The notes below the pieces were generated by a model, which saw only the letters and a list, made by a program, of their open reading frames with translations, was not told where the DNA came from and did no database searches. Shown here piece after piece: positions 49,003-59,554 of a stretch of 64,000 nucleotides of DNA. Position numbers and translations under genes: made by a program. How positions within the stretch are numbered: the first letter of the stretch is position 1; every line of letters begins with the position of its first letter. The DNA comes from Rhodeus uyekii. Its lineage: Eukaryota; Chordata; Actinopteri; Cypriniformes; Acheilognathidae. The DNA is taken from positions 1,524,501-1,588,500 of the forward strand of contig JAWRVZ010000049.1 of NCBI GenBank assembly GCA_037043235.1, read 5' to 3'.

Positions 49003-50163
49003 ATGCGTGGTGAGCGCGGGAGGCGTGGTTACTGCTACTACTCAAGGTGGAGCAGACAGCGACACTCAGCTCTTAGACCAGCCGAGCCCAGGACTCTGAT
49101 AGTGGGTGACTCTATTATCAGAAATATTAGCAGCAGGGATACAACTACATGCTGCCTTCCACAAGCAACAGTTTCTGATGTAAACAAGGAACTTAAGAGC
49201 ATTCTGATGAAATATAAAACTGCAAACCGACTAATCATCCATGTGGGAAAGAATGATATTCGGAAGGAGCAGTCAGAACTCCTTAAAAGGGATTTCAATG
49301 AACTTTTTGAAATGCTCAGAAGTCTAAAAGTTCAGTCGTTCATCAGTGGAGCACTCCCAGCAAGAGGAACAAATAGATTTACACGTTTGCTTGGGCTTAA
49401 TACATGGCTGCAAAAAACCTGCAACTTAAAGGGACTGAATTTCATCGACAACTTCAATCTGTTTTGGAGTCAGAGACAGTTGTTCACACATGATGGCCTA
49501 CACCCAAACAAACTGGGCTCAAGAGTGCTAAAGGACAATATCTACTTCTCCCTCCATCATCCTTCAGCAGTGTGTGCAAATCCACCTAATCTGAATGGCA
49601 CAAACACACCTGGACAGACTACAGCTGACCACAGGACTTCATTTCAGCACCTGAATGGACATGCGGCTGACACATCCCACAAGGACAGCGATAACACCAC
49701 GCAGCCACAACAACCACTGTTCACGGACACAATCCTGACTGAGCCCTGCCCAGAGAGCTCACCGATAGACAGTGACGTGTTAGAACTGCTCCAAGTTTCA
49801 GCAGCCAAGGACGACTTTCGGGAAAACAGCCAGGACAACATATTACAGCCACCAGTAACACCAGAGCAACAGCCTCTCTCACCGGATACGCTATCCCTCT
49901 CCCCAGCATCCCCCATGCTGTGTTTCTCTGAGAAAATGGAGGAACTGGTGTATGCTGGAACCAAACTCGCCCACTCTTTTGCTGCGAGCCCCCAGACATC
50001 AACAAAAAAGCGGCGAGCTCCACAACCACCAAAGCCTGTGAGCCCAACTCGACCTCCCATTCCTCCTGCGAGAGCTCTTCGGCCACTGCCACAACGCCAG
50101 GGCCCTCACCCTCCTCCATCTGTTCTAGGTGAACCAAAAACAACTGATAAAAGCTCTCAGTGA
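49003..50163 (+). CDS. L2 ORF1 with SGNH esterase-like domain
   Basis: The first in-frame ATG is at 49003. Block I is RTLIVGDSIIRNISSRD (GDS with nucleophile Ser). Then comes IIHVGKNDIRKEQ (the G-x-N-D block), and THDGLHPNKLGSRVL carries the D-x-x-H catalytic pair. The C-terminal half is Pro/Ser-rich (KRRAPQPPKPVSPTRPPIPP). Esterase-type ORF1 proteins are known from CR1/L2-clade LINEs, where they are thought to act in RNP or membrane interactions. The ORF ends 3 bases before the ORF2 frame. Intact. Confidence 0.75.
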   Translation: MRGERGRRGYCYYSRWSRQRHSALRPAEPRTLIVGDSIIRNISSRDTTTCCLPQATVSDVNKELKSILMKYKTANRLIIHVGKNDIRKEQSELLKRDFNELFEMLRSLKVQSFISGALPARGTNRFTRLLGLNTWLQKTCNLKGLNFIDNFNLFWSQRQLFTHDGLHPNKLGSRVLKDNIYFSLHHPSAVCANPPNLNGTNTPGQTTADHRTSFQHLNGHAADTSHKDSDNTTQPQQPLFTDTILTEPCPESSPIDSDVLELLQVSAAKDDFRENSQDNILQPPVTPEQQPLSPDTLSLSPASPMLCFSEKMEELVYAGTKLAHSFAASPQTSTKKRRAPQPPKPVSPTRPPIPPARALRPLPQRQGPHPPPSVLGEPKTTDKSSQ

Positions 50164-50166
50164 TGT

Positions 50167-53100
50167 GTGTTGGGTCCCCGCTATGATAACAGTGACTTTA
50201 TCAAATGTTTACAGAACAAGCGGGAACCCAGTGTGCCTGTTGCTTTTGCTATTTCAGTTTTATTACGTGATAGAAAGCCAAAGGCCTTCTCAAACCGTTT
50301 GGCAAACCCACTTAATCTGTTGCATATTACACGCCAAACTAAGATTACTGTAGAGACAGAAAGTAAGACTGTTAAGTTAGCACTTTTAAACATCCGTTCA
50401 CTTAAAAATAAATCACTTCTAGTCAATGATTTAATAACCACAAACAATCTAGATTTTATGCTTCTAAATGAAACATGGCTTGAAGACAGTTGCAGTTCAA
50501 CAATCCTGAATGAAACAGCCCCTCCTAACTTTACTTTTATGAGTGTCTGCAGAGCTGTTAGGAGAGGTGGAGGTGAAGCTGCTCTATTTAAAGATGTCTA
50601 TCAATGCAAGCAAGTGTCATTTGGTGATTACTTGTCTTTTGAATATTTGGGTATTGTGATAAAAGGTGCTCCTCGCATTCTACTTTTAGTCATTTACAGG
50701 CCTCCAAAATACTCTCCAGCCTTTGTGGAGGACTTTACAGAACTGTTATCAGCAACTTCCTCAGAGTTTGACTGTTTTGCTATTACTGGGGACTTTAACA
50801 TCCACATAGAAAATGCAGAATCCAAAATGGCAAAAGAAATTCTAACAGTTTTGAATACTTTTGATCTGACTCAGCATGTACATAGACCCACACACAATCG
50901 AGGACATACACTAGATTTAATTATCAGTAAGGGTCTAAACATCTCATCCATTGTCATTAAGGATGTAGCTCTATCAGATCATTTCTGTATTTTCTTTGAT
51001 ATATTGATCTCTCCGACTGTTGAAGCTAGATCTATCTCGGTCAAAAAGCGATGCTTAAATGAGAATACTAGTGCTCTGTTTATGAAGGCTATATCTTTAA
51101 CACCAAGCATATCTGCAGACTCTGTTGATTTTCTTCTTGATTCTTTTAACTCAAAAGTTCAGAATGTTATTGATAACATTGCTCCTGTGAAAGTCAGGAA
51201 GAAGAGTGGCAGACAAAAATCACCCTGGAGGAATTCAACAGCAGTTCAAAATATGAAAAGACAATGCAGAAAAGCTGAGCGCATGTGGCGAAAGACAAAT
51301 CTTGAAATCCACTATAACATCTATAAAGATAACCTTCATGCTTTCAATGTGGAACTAGGCAAAGCTAGACAGACCTTCTTCTCAAATATTATGAAACAGA
51401 AACTTAAACAACACCCGTACTCTTTTTGCTACTGTAGAGAGACTAACAAATCCCCCAAGTCAGATTCCCAGTGAAATGCTCTCAGACAGCAAATGCTGTG
51501 AGTTTGCTTCCTTCTTCTCTGAGAAAATAAATAATATCAGAAAGGCGATCAGCACAACCTTGAGCTGCACTGGGGCAAAACAGATCAGACCACAATCTCA
51601 GAAAGTAGCTATTATGTCTGTTTTCGAAGCAATTGATGGTACAATTTTGGAAGAAACAGTACAGCACCTTAAAACATCAACTTGCGCCCTTGACATTCTT
51701 CCCACATCTTTTTTCAAAAGCGTGTTTAACTGTTTAGAAGCAGATATCCTAGAAGTGGTAAATGCCTCACTTCTTTCTGGGACTTTTCCAAATTCCCTAA
51801 AAACTGCAGTTGTTAAGCCCCTTCTGAAAAAGAGCAATCTGGATAACATCATATTGAGCAATTACAGACCAATCTCAAATCTACCTTTCATTGGCAAGAT
51901 CATTGAAAAAGTTGTTTTCAATCAGCTGAACAAGTTCTTAAGCTTGAATGCATACTTTGACAACTTTCAGTCTGGTTTCCGACCACATCACAGCACAGAG
52001 ACAGCACTCATAAAGATAATAAATGATATTCGACTTAACACAGATTCAGGTAAATTATCAGTGCTGGTTTTACTCGACCTCAGTGCTGCGTTTGACACTA
52101 TAGATCACAACATTCTCCTTGACAGGCTGGAAAACTGGGTTGGGCTTTCTGAGATGGTTCTTAAATGGTTCAGGTCATACTTAGAAGGGAGAGGTTATTA
52201 TGTGAGTATCGGTGACCATAAGTCTGAGTGGACATCCATGACATGCGGAGTCCCTCAAGGTTCAATACTTGCACCCCTCCTGTTCAACTTATATATGCTG
52301 CCACTGAGCCAAATAATGAGAAAGAACCAAATTGCATATCACAGCTATGCAGATGACACCCAGATTTACCTCGCGTTATCACCTAATGATTACAGCCCCA
52401 TTGACTCCCTGTGTCAATGCATTGATGAAATTAAAAACTGGATGTGCCTAAACTTCCTTCAGTTAAACAAAGACAAAACTGAAGTCATTGCATTTGGAAA
52501 CAAAGATGAAGTTCTCAAAATGAACGCATACCTTCACTCTAGGGGTCAAACAACTAAAAATCAGGTCAGGAATCTTGGTGTGATTTTGGAGTCAGACCTG
52601 AGTTTCAGTAGCCATGTAAAAACAATAACTAAATCAGCATATTATCATCTCAAAAATATTGCAAGAATTAGATGCTTTGTCTCCAATCAAGACTTAGAGA
52701 AACTTGTTCATGCTTTCATCACCAGCAGGGTGGATTATTGTAATGGGCTCCTCACCGGCCTTCCCAAAAAGACCATAAGACAGCTGCAGCTCGTACAGAA
52801 TGCTGCTGCCAGGATTCTGAGCAGAACCAGAAAATATGAACACATCACACCAGTCCTTAGGTCCTTGCACTGGCTTACAGTTAAATTTAGAATTAATTTT
52901 AAAGTACTGTTACTTGTTTATAAATCACTCAATGGCCTAGGACCTCAATACATTGCAGATATGCTCATAGAATATAAACCTAACAGATCACTAAGATCAT
53001 CAGGATCAAGTCACTTAGTAATACCCAGGGTTCACTCAAAGCAAGGAGAGTCTGCTTTTAGCTGTTACGCCAGCCGCAGCTGGAACCAGCTTCCAGAAGA

Positions 53101-53179
53101 GATCAGGTGTGCTCCAACAGTAGCCACATTAAAATCAAGACTCAAAACACATCTTTTTACCTATGCATTTGCAGATTGA
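50167..53179 (+). pseudogene. L2 ORF2: endonuclease and reverse transcriptase with one frameshift
   Basis: Frame 1 (50167-51474) is the AP-type endonuclease: LALLNIRSLKNKS, LLNETWL, VIYRPPKYSPAF, ITGDFNIHIENAESK and VALSDHFCIFFDI. It runs to TNKSPKSD, where the frame shifts (about 51460-51476). Frame 2 (51476-53179) continues MLSDSKCCEFASFFSEKI. RT follows: NYRPISNLPFIGKIIEKVVF, FQSGFRPHHSTETALIKI, VLLDLSAAFDTIDHNILLDR, CGVPQGSILAPLLFNLYMLP and YADDTQIYLAL, with the YADD active site intact. The C-terminus is LKTHLFTYAF. A single-base indel inactivates it. ORF2 has no obvious ATG and probably depends on reinitiation after ORF1. Confidence 0.8.
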
Positions 53180-53352
53180 GCACTGTGCTATGTCCGAACT
53201 GTTTGCATTTTATTTTATACGTATTATCTTTTTATTCTTTTAATCATTTTTAATGTTTTACTTTTATCATTCTTCTTTATGTAAAGCACTTTGAATTACC
53301 ATTGTGTATGAAATGTGCTATACAAATAAACTTGCCTTGCCTTGCCTTACTG

Positions 53353-54420
53353 ATTACCGCCACCGCTATCATCACACACACACCTGCGTTTTAACTCCCA
53401 CTGAGAAGCGCAGGTTAAGGAGAAAGCGAGTGGTCAAGTGTGCTCCAAGTTCCACAGAGTCGACCAGTTCAGAGATTCCAAGTTTTCCTGCTACAGACCT
53501 AGTGAGTGTTCCTGAGCCACCTCTCCCTTGTACGACTGATAAAATGTCTTCCCCGTCCATTAAGCCCGATCCTAAGAGTGATCCTCCTGAGCCTGCTCAG
53601 AAGCAGGTTTTTTCTGAGGTCAGCCCAGTGGCTGCACAAACCTCAGAACTCAGCCATGAGACCACCCTAGCTGCAGAATCCATCATATTTTCCTTGCCGG
53701 ATACTGAATCTTTTCCTGAGTGTATTGCGACACCTTCAGTGAAGTCTAAGCACACCAACACTAAAGACTGAATCTATTTTGGATTCGCTCTGGTATGCAG
53801 GCAACCGTACCCTTAGAGCAATCTATTTCCTATGTAAGTCCTGCTTTGAACACTGAGGCTGTCCAAGAGCAGCCAGTTTGCTTAGTCGTGGACAAGACTA
53901 TCATCCCTGAGCCACCCACTCTTCCCTTTACGTCTACAGAGACCATTCTTAAAGGTCCGGTATCATGTGACGTGGCCCAGATCATCACCCCAGAGACAGT
54001 AATCCTTCCTGTTCGTGACACTAAAACTATCACAGTCACCTACATCACTGGACTGTGCCATCAAGGTTTTCTCAGAGCTGTCTCTGCTTGCTGTGCCTGA
54101 ATTGGCTTTTGAGTCTCCTGTTGTGTCCGTTGTTCCTACAGAAGTCACTCTGGTCAAACATATCATGCCCGTGGAGGTTGTCTCAGAACAGTCTGGTCTC
54201 TCTACCATTGAAACTATTTCCAAACCGTCCACTGTGACTGCAACAGAGCCCTCTCTGCCCCTAGAGAAGCCAGATTCTGGTTCAGTTGAAATGTCACTAG
54301 ATTTGCCAACTTGTTTTCCTGCTACAGAGACTGTATCCAAGGTTACTTTTGACTCTGAACCATCTAAGCCATCCAAACTCCCTGCCAGTGCCGTCATGGA
54401 TGGTTTCATGGATCCAGCCC
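53353..54420 (+). other. Ser/Thr/Pro-rich open readings in the LTR-like element
   Basis: Three overlapping frames (to 53771, 53795-54100, 54015-54545) give the same style of product: FPATDLVSVPEPPLPCTTDK, SYVSPALNTEAVQEQPVCLV, TEVTLVKHIMPVEVVSEQ, FPATETVSKVTFDSEPSKPS. FPATD/FPATE and EPP/EPS units recur, as if one low-complexity ORF had been broken by frameshifts. I do not recognise a family. It could equally be a captured coding fragment or chance low-complexity sequence. Confidence 0.35.
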
Positions 54421-54961
54421 AGACAGTCTTGTCTGTTTTGTCTCTGTTTAATATCTGCTTGTCTGTTTTGTGTTTGCGCACATGCAATAAACCACACATC
54501 ACTCATCTCTGCTTTTGGGTCCTCTTCTGTTTCCACGCACCGTGACACAGTGATTGTGACTCTATCCATAAACACGTGTGTAATATCATCTTTAAATAGA
54601 CACAACTTCACACCAACTCACTTTCAAAGAAATATCTCTTTTATAGTGTTAAAGCCCACATGGGAAATGAACAGAGACTACCGTCACACCAACACTTGCA
54701 TGAAGAACTCTCTCGTTCATGATTGCAGAGAAAAACAACAAATGCTCGGCTCTGAAACAGAAGCTTGAATGAGTGAGTACAAGTGCATTTCCACATTTAC
54801 TCGCACACATTGGCTCATTTAGTTTGTATTGAAGATGATCCCAATTTGTTATTTCTGACCGACAGGAAAAAATATTTCATTGTATGGTTTTAGGATCTCT
54901 GTGTTGGTGGCTGAAATTTGTACATAACACATGCATTGATGTCTTTTAAATTAACTAAAAA

Positions 54962-56285
54962 CTAAAAGTTTTCGAAACCTAAAAATCTTCTGCACTGACA
55001 TTAGAACTCAAACAACATCATTCCAGATGTGCTGTTGTTGGAGAAATTCATCCATTGTTAAAACTTTATCTGTAGAACTAGTGTGACCATAAACTCATAT
55101 GTGTCACGGTTTATGAATTCGTTGTCCTATTTAGTTCCCTTCTCACCACCACCGTGTTGTTGAGTCGTTGTTTCCCCGGTGTTTCCAGTGTCGTCACTGT
55201 GTTCACTTGCCACGATCATCAGTCTGGATTTACATTGCACGTCATCATCACTGCTCAGCCCATTGAGTCCCTGCGTCACCGCCAGCCATATCCCAGACTT
55301 TTATGTTACTCTGTATTTCTCCATATTTACAATGAACCCACATCGCTTGCAACTGAATCCCGTCTGTGTTTGTATCCTGACAATATGAACTCTGAGCATT
55401 GTAACTTTGTAAATGTTAGACACAGAGTTGGGCCTGTTTGCCAGCCTTGAAGATGACGAAAATCATCAGGTGAGCCTTTGGGAACATAACCAGGGATTGA
55501 AAAAAAGGGTATTAAATTGGGACAAACAGTCAAAAGTCTTTTGCTTAAAAAACTATTTTCCACCAATAAAAATCAAGGGATGTATGAGAAATATGATGGC
55601 AAAAACACCAAGGTCTACTCTAGCCAAAAGAAAAAGATACTTAGCGAAATCCTATTGGACACAGGGTGATAAGAAAAAGGTTTTATGCGGGATGTATCCG
55701 ACTGTAAAGTCAGATGATGTTTTATTTTTTAACCTGTCGTCTCTTTTTGGCCTGGTGATAAAGACTTTCTTTGAAGAATTGGAACCTTAGACTCTCAGCC
55801 TTTTTTTTCCAGACTGAAGCGTGCAGATTTGCCACGACACTTTACACATTTCGCGACCCTTAAAAGATCAACAGAGCAGCTGCCAAATTACCAAAGGTTA
55901 CATTTACATTCCTGTTTTTAGTAGGTCATTTATGGGAAATCTGTACTTGATTTGTCTGACACAGCAAAAGTGTTATTTACATTTTCCACTGTAATGATGA
56001 ACATGCATATTTGGTTTCAAGCCTCTTGATCATGAAATGGTCTCCATTTGTTGAACTAACAATTACAAACTTACAGGACTCGCTAAAAGTAGTGTATAAA
56101 TCTGAAACACGGTCTTTGATTCAGAGTGCCTATGCTAAAAGAATTCAGTTTCTGTGGCAAATCAATACTCTATGTAGGGAATAAAAATACAAAACAGTAT
56201 TTTTAAACTGACTTTCTGTAATGTTAAATTCTACATGGTTGAACTTAAATTAAGTGTGTTTACTTGTGTGATTTCCAATCAAACA
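54962..56285 (+). pseudogene. duplicated C3 upstream region of a lost copy, split by an insertion
   Basis: 54962-55036 and about 55840-56285 match 3577-4081 upstream of C3 copy 1 in order (AACCTAAAAATCTTCTGCAC; AAAAGATCAA.AGAGCAGCTG; GCAAACAAACA). About 800 bp (55037-55839) is inserted; it holds a truncated LTR-like left end (55101 on) and a 126-codon Lys-rich open reading (55413-55790, MMAKTPRSTLAKRKRYLAKS) of unknown identity. Confidence 0.7.
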
Positions 56286-56313
56286 AAAAGCAAACAAACA
56301 ATTTTTAATAATT

Positions 56314-56415
56314 TGCTGAGAGTGGGTTCCTCAGAGAACGTGTTTGTGGAAGCTCAGGATTATTCTGGAGGAGATCTGACTGTAAGGATCTCAGGGAAGA
56401 GCTTCCCAAGGAAGG
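56314..56415 (+). pseudogene. relic fragment of C3 exon 2 without exon 1
   Basis: TTTGCTGAGAGTGGGTTCCT onward is identical to exon 2 of both live genes up to GGAGGAGATCTG, then reads LTVRISGKSFPRK and stops matching at 56415. TAG follows at 56418-56420. Upstream promoter-type sequence (…GCAAACAAACA) joins directly to mid-exon 2, so exon 1 and intron 1 are deleted. Exons 3-41 are also absent. Confidence 0.85.
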
Positions 56416-56587
56416 TATAGAAACAAGTTAATTAATCCATTCTAGGATATTCAAGAACTGAAACCTCATGAGGCCTGAGCATGTGGAGCATCTCAAGTCT
56501 TGAAGCTGATATGTATAGAAGTGGAAACTAATTTAAATCACACAGATGGGACATTTTGATCATGAAAGCCATTGATTTTTTCCCTTA

Positions 56588-57230
56588 GCTGTCCTTGGTG
56601 AAGGATTGATAGATGCATTATGATGTTTAAAATGGACAAAGGGCTCTCATAGACATGAAATGTAATACATGAGAAGAACTATCATTTTTGGCAAACATTT
56701 CCACCAACAGTGTTAAATCAAGACTAACTTAAATCAAGGTGATAATTGGTCTTTTTTATGTTATAAATCGAGTCTTCATATGGTCCAAGAACTTAGGAGA
56801 TTTGTCGCTTTTTAACTTTGATTACACAAATAAAAAAAAATGATTGGATTGAAGGAGTATATGTGGTTGTAATAAAAATAGAAACAAATACTTCCCTCAC
56901 AGGTCAACTTGACCTCCTTAGGAATGAATGGGAAATGTGAGGACATTTTTCGTCAAAAATATAAACACATGACACAATCCAGAACAAACACACACGAGAC
57001 TGGAGAACATTCCCAATGCAGAACACACACACTTACACATATACTCATTCTCATTAAAAATATATTATATAAAACCTACAACTTACCTTCTTTTGCTGAT
57101 GCTTGTTTTGAATGTTTGAAATTTATAATATAGTTATTTCTCTTTCAAAAGACGAGTGTCAAGTTTAGTGATTTAGCCATTTTAGCAGTGACCGAGAAGC
57201 ATGCTGCTGGTCTTGAATCTGAATTTTGTT
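56588..57230 (+). other. C3 3'-flank copy directly after the exon 2 relic
   Basis: Matches 43683-44660 downstream of C3 copy 1 in order, with small deletions. With the exon 2 relic at 56415 and this 3' flank within about 170 bp, the whole body of a C3 gene appears to have been deleted between them. Confidence 0.6.
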
Positions 57231-57329
57231 GTGATGAAGAACACGACGTCACTGAAGAGACCAATATCATATTCTTGCTAATATTGTGATAGTGTTGTAG
57301 TGCATGATGGAGTAACTCACATTTAAAAT

Positions 57330-57740
57330 GATTGTTTAAGATTGCTGTTAAAATATTAAATTATATATGGTGCTGGAGTGATGAAGGATTGTGGGGGCTC
57401 ATGGGACGAGGTGGGGTGGCTGCCGTCCAGGAGGGAATGGAGGAGTCGCCCCATTCACCTGAGGTCAAGAGCCTGTTGCGGCCCTCCATGATCGGGACTC
57501 GCAGAGAACAGTTGACTCGCTGCCGGCTGCCCTCGACAGGAGGAGTGTCCAGAGCCATCGCATGGCACAACGAGGAAGAGCCTCTTGGCGGGTTGAAGAC
57601 CGAGAGCCATTGTGTGCGGAAACCTGACCATTTTTTTTCTCTTTCTTTTTCCTCTCTCCCCTCTATCGTTTCTGTTGTTCCATCTCCTTTTCCCTTGCCT
57701 CATCTGTCCTTAACCCTCCGCCTTCCCCAAACTTGATACT
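57330..57740. other. GC-rich island of unknown origin
   Basis: 57370-57620 is much more GC-rich than its surroundings and is open in one frame (SDEGLWGLMGRGGVAAVQEG …), followed by a long pyrimidine tract and an AATAAA-like end. It may be the 3' part of a retroelement. No domain is recognised. Confidence 0.3.
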
Positions 57741-57862
57741 TCATTACAAGAAATAAAAACTAATAGAAATAAAAAATTAATTAAATGTGGCTTACAAATA
57801 TAGGACCTACATTTATAACTTGAACAAACTAATAAATATAAGTAAATACTATATAGCAGGGC

Positions 57863-58003
57863 TCCTCAAATCCCATCCTGGAGGGCCACTGCCCTGCAGA
57901 GTTTTATTTCCAACCCCAATCAGACACACCATAACCAGATCAGTGACTTTGATCATGGATGGAGCAAATATATATATATATAAAATATAAAATATATATA
58001 AAA

Positions 58004-58085
<82 letters not shown>
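57863..58085. mobile_element. hAT-type fish repeat fragment followed by a long AT run
   Basis: CAGGGCTCCTCAAATCCCAT, CCTGGAGGGCCACTGCCCTG and CAGAGTTTTATTTCCAACCC form the well-known left end of a teleost hAT-type repeat. It is cut off by AT-rich sequence, including an (AT)n run from about 58014 to 58085. Confidence 0.5.
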
Positions 58086-58089
<4 letters not shown>

Positions 58090-58395
58090 TACAGTATATA
58101 TAATATATACTAATATGGCCTAATATTTTGGCCAATTAGATTATTTTCCATACATTTGTAAACACTGTAACATTACTTCATTCCCCTCTCTTTATTATAT
58201 TCGCAAATGTAAAATACACCCATGAGTAACTGTGGTTGATTATTTTAGTCACTTGTAATTCATTTTTAATGAAATTACTGTTTTATGCTTGTAGAATAGG
58301 ACGGAGGCATTGTGAAGATAATGGCTGGTTGCTAATTTCATCATCTCACCATGTTTCTCACCATACGGAGTGTGTGTTTTGCAGAAGAAGATGAA

Positions 58396-58800
58396 GAAGC
58401 TTCACAAGCGGGGTTAAGTTCGTTTTGTTTTCGATATTCGTGAAACATTCAGAGATAATAAACTCTAAAACGACTCACACACACACACAAATATTAACAA
58501 CATTATCACAAAAAGGTAATACAGTTTCACAAGCTTCCTTTCGTTATTTTCGCTCGATGTGATGAGCGCTGGTCCGTGAAAAGCGTCTGATGTGAGTTTC
58601 GCCGGGGAAGCTGAGCTGTAAGAAAGGGACCGTCAAAAACGTGCAAACACTATTACATACGTATTTCCTTTTTGTGATAACGCTATTATTATTATTATTT
58701 TATTATTTATTTTGTGAGTCGTTTTGGAGTTATTGCCATTTATCGCTGAATGTTGCACGAATATGGAAAACAAAACTAACTTAACCTCACTACAAGCTTG
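58396..58800. repeat. foldback element: long inverted repeat upstream of C3 copy 2
   Basis: The left arm (about 58396-58520) and right arm (about 58664-58800) are imperfect reverse complements. For example TAAAACGACTCACA pairs with TGTGAGTCGTTTTGGA-type sequence, TTATCACAAAAAGG with CCTTTTTGTGATAA, GTTCGTTTTGTTTTCGATAT with ATATGGAAAACAAAACTAAC, and GGGGTTAAG with CTTAACCTC. The unique loop is about 140 bp. It is either a foldback MITE or the remains of a palindromic transposon. 58801-59440 has no supported gene. Confidence 0.6.
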
Positions 58801-59509
58801 ACTGCTGTTGGCTCATTTACTCGGATCTATCCTAGCTATAAGTCATTAGAAAATCTGTGATGAAATAATTTTATATGACACAATGCACAATCTATGGAGC
58901 GTGCATAAATAGTTATTAAAAAGCTTTATTTTGTTGAGCACTGATGCAGCTTGGGTCGCTGTCCCTTTAAAGGTGAAAGTGAAAGTGAAAGTGCTTTTTT
59001 AGGTGTCCTGTTCCCGTGAAAGCGAAGCGATGACATCCTTACAGTGCAATAACGCATCTAGTTACAGATCTTGTCCTGCTGGACTGATTCAACAGTTCTC
59101 TCGGCCCCCTATCCTTCTTTTCATGACGTTTCGTTTCAGTGTCTCACTTTCAGCTCAGCGGTTCTGGGATCAGCCTCAGTCTGATTGGTTCAGTTCACTC
59201 GTTGGGACGGGACATGGGATTTTATTGAGTCCCTCTGCTGTTTGTCAGACTGCACTGAAATAATTAATAACACCAGGACTAAACCATTTTTCGGGAGGGA
59301 GAGTAGATATTTGGAAAACGTATTTCAGTTGCATATTTTTGTGTTTTTTTTATCGAACTCTCAAGCATGCGAGTGACGCTGTAATATATACTGTTTTGAT
59401 TCATAAGAGTTTCGGAACATACAGAGTAACTGTTGGATTTAGTGGGCCCTTTGGGCAATGGGGGCCCCTGTAATTGTTCCTACCCTGCACCCCATTAGTG
59501 ATGGCCCAC

Positions 59510-59515
59510 AGGAAG

Positions 59516-59546
<31 letters not shown>

Positions 59547-59554
59547 CAGGCAGG
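59510..59554 (+). promoter_or_regulatory. 5' leader of C3 copy 2 (CA repeat, GGCAGG duplicated)
   Basis: A CA run then GGCAGGCAGG before ATGG; copy 1 has the same with a single GGCAGG. Homology to copy 1 stops at the CA run: upstream is a GC-rich repeat (GGGCCCTTTGGGCAATGGGG) with no TATAAA at the expected distance. Confidence 0.55.

Larger units (their letters stand above)
48992..53346 (+). mobile_element. near full-length L2-type LINE
   Basis: ORF1 with an SGNH esterase-like domain, ORF2 with AP endonuclease and RT, then a short 3' UTR ending AATAAACTTGCCTTGCCTTG, i.e. the (TTGCC)n tail usual for L2-type LINEs. The host sequence shows TTACTG on both sides (48986-48991 and 53347-53352), a plausible target duplication. 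One frameshift in ORF2 is the only obvious lesion. Confidence 0.8.
48956..54547 (+). mobile_element. LTR-like TG...CA element (about 1.24 kb) split by an L2 LINE
   Basis: TGTCAGGGTTCGCAGATTCG at the left and GCACCGTGACA at the right, flanked by the exact 5-bp duplication CAGTG (48951-48955 and 54548-54552). AATAAA lies at 54486-54491, 56 bases before the end. The L2 at 48992-53346 is nested inside. A second, truncated copy of the left end (TGTCACGGTTTATGAATTCG) is at 55101. The TG/CA ends, 5-bp duplication and late poly(A) signal fit an LTR, but the interior carries long open Ser/Thr/Pro-rich readings, which is odd for a solo LTR. Confidence 0.65.

Noticed and set aside
49644..50143. Minus-strand open readings of 138-140 codons opposite the L2 ORF1
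   Set aside because: Shadow frames of the Pro/Ser-rich end of ORF1.
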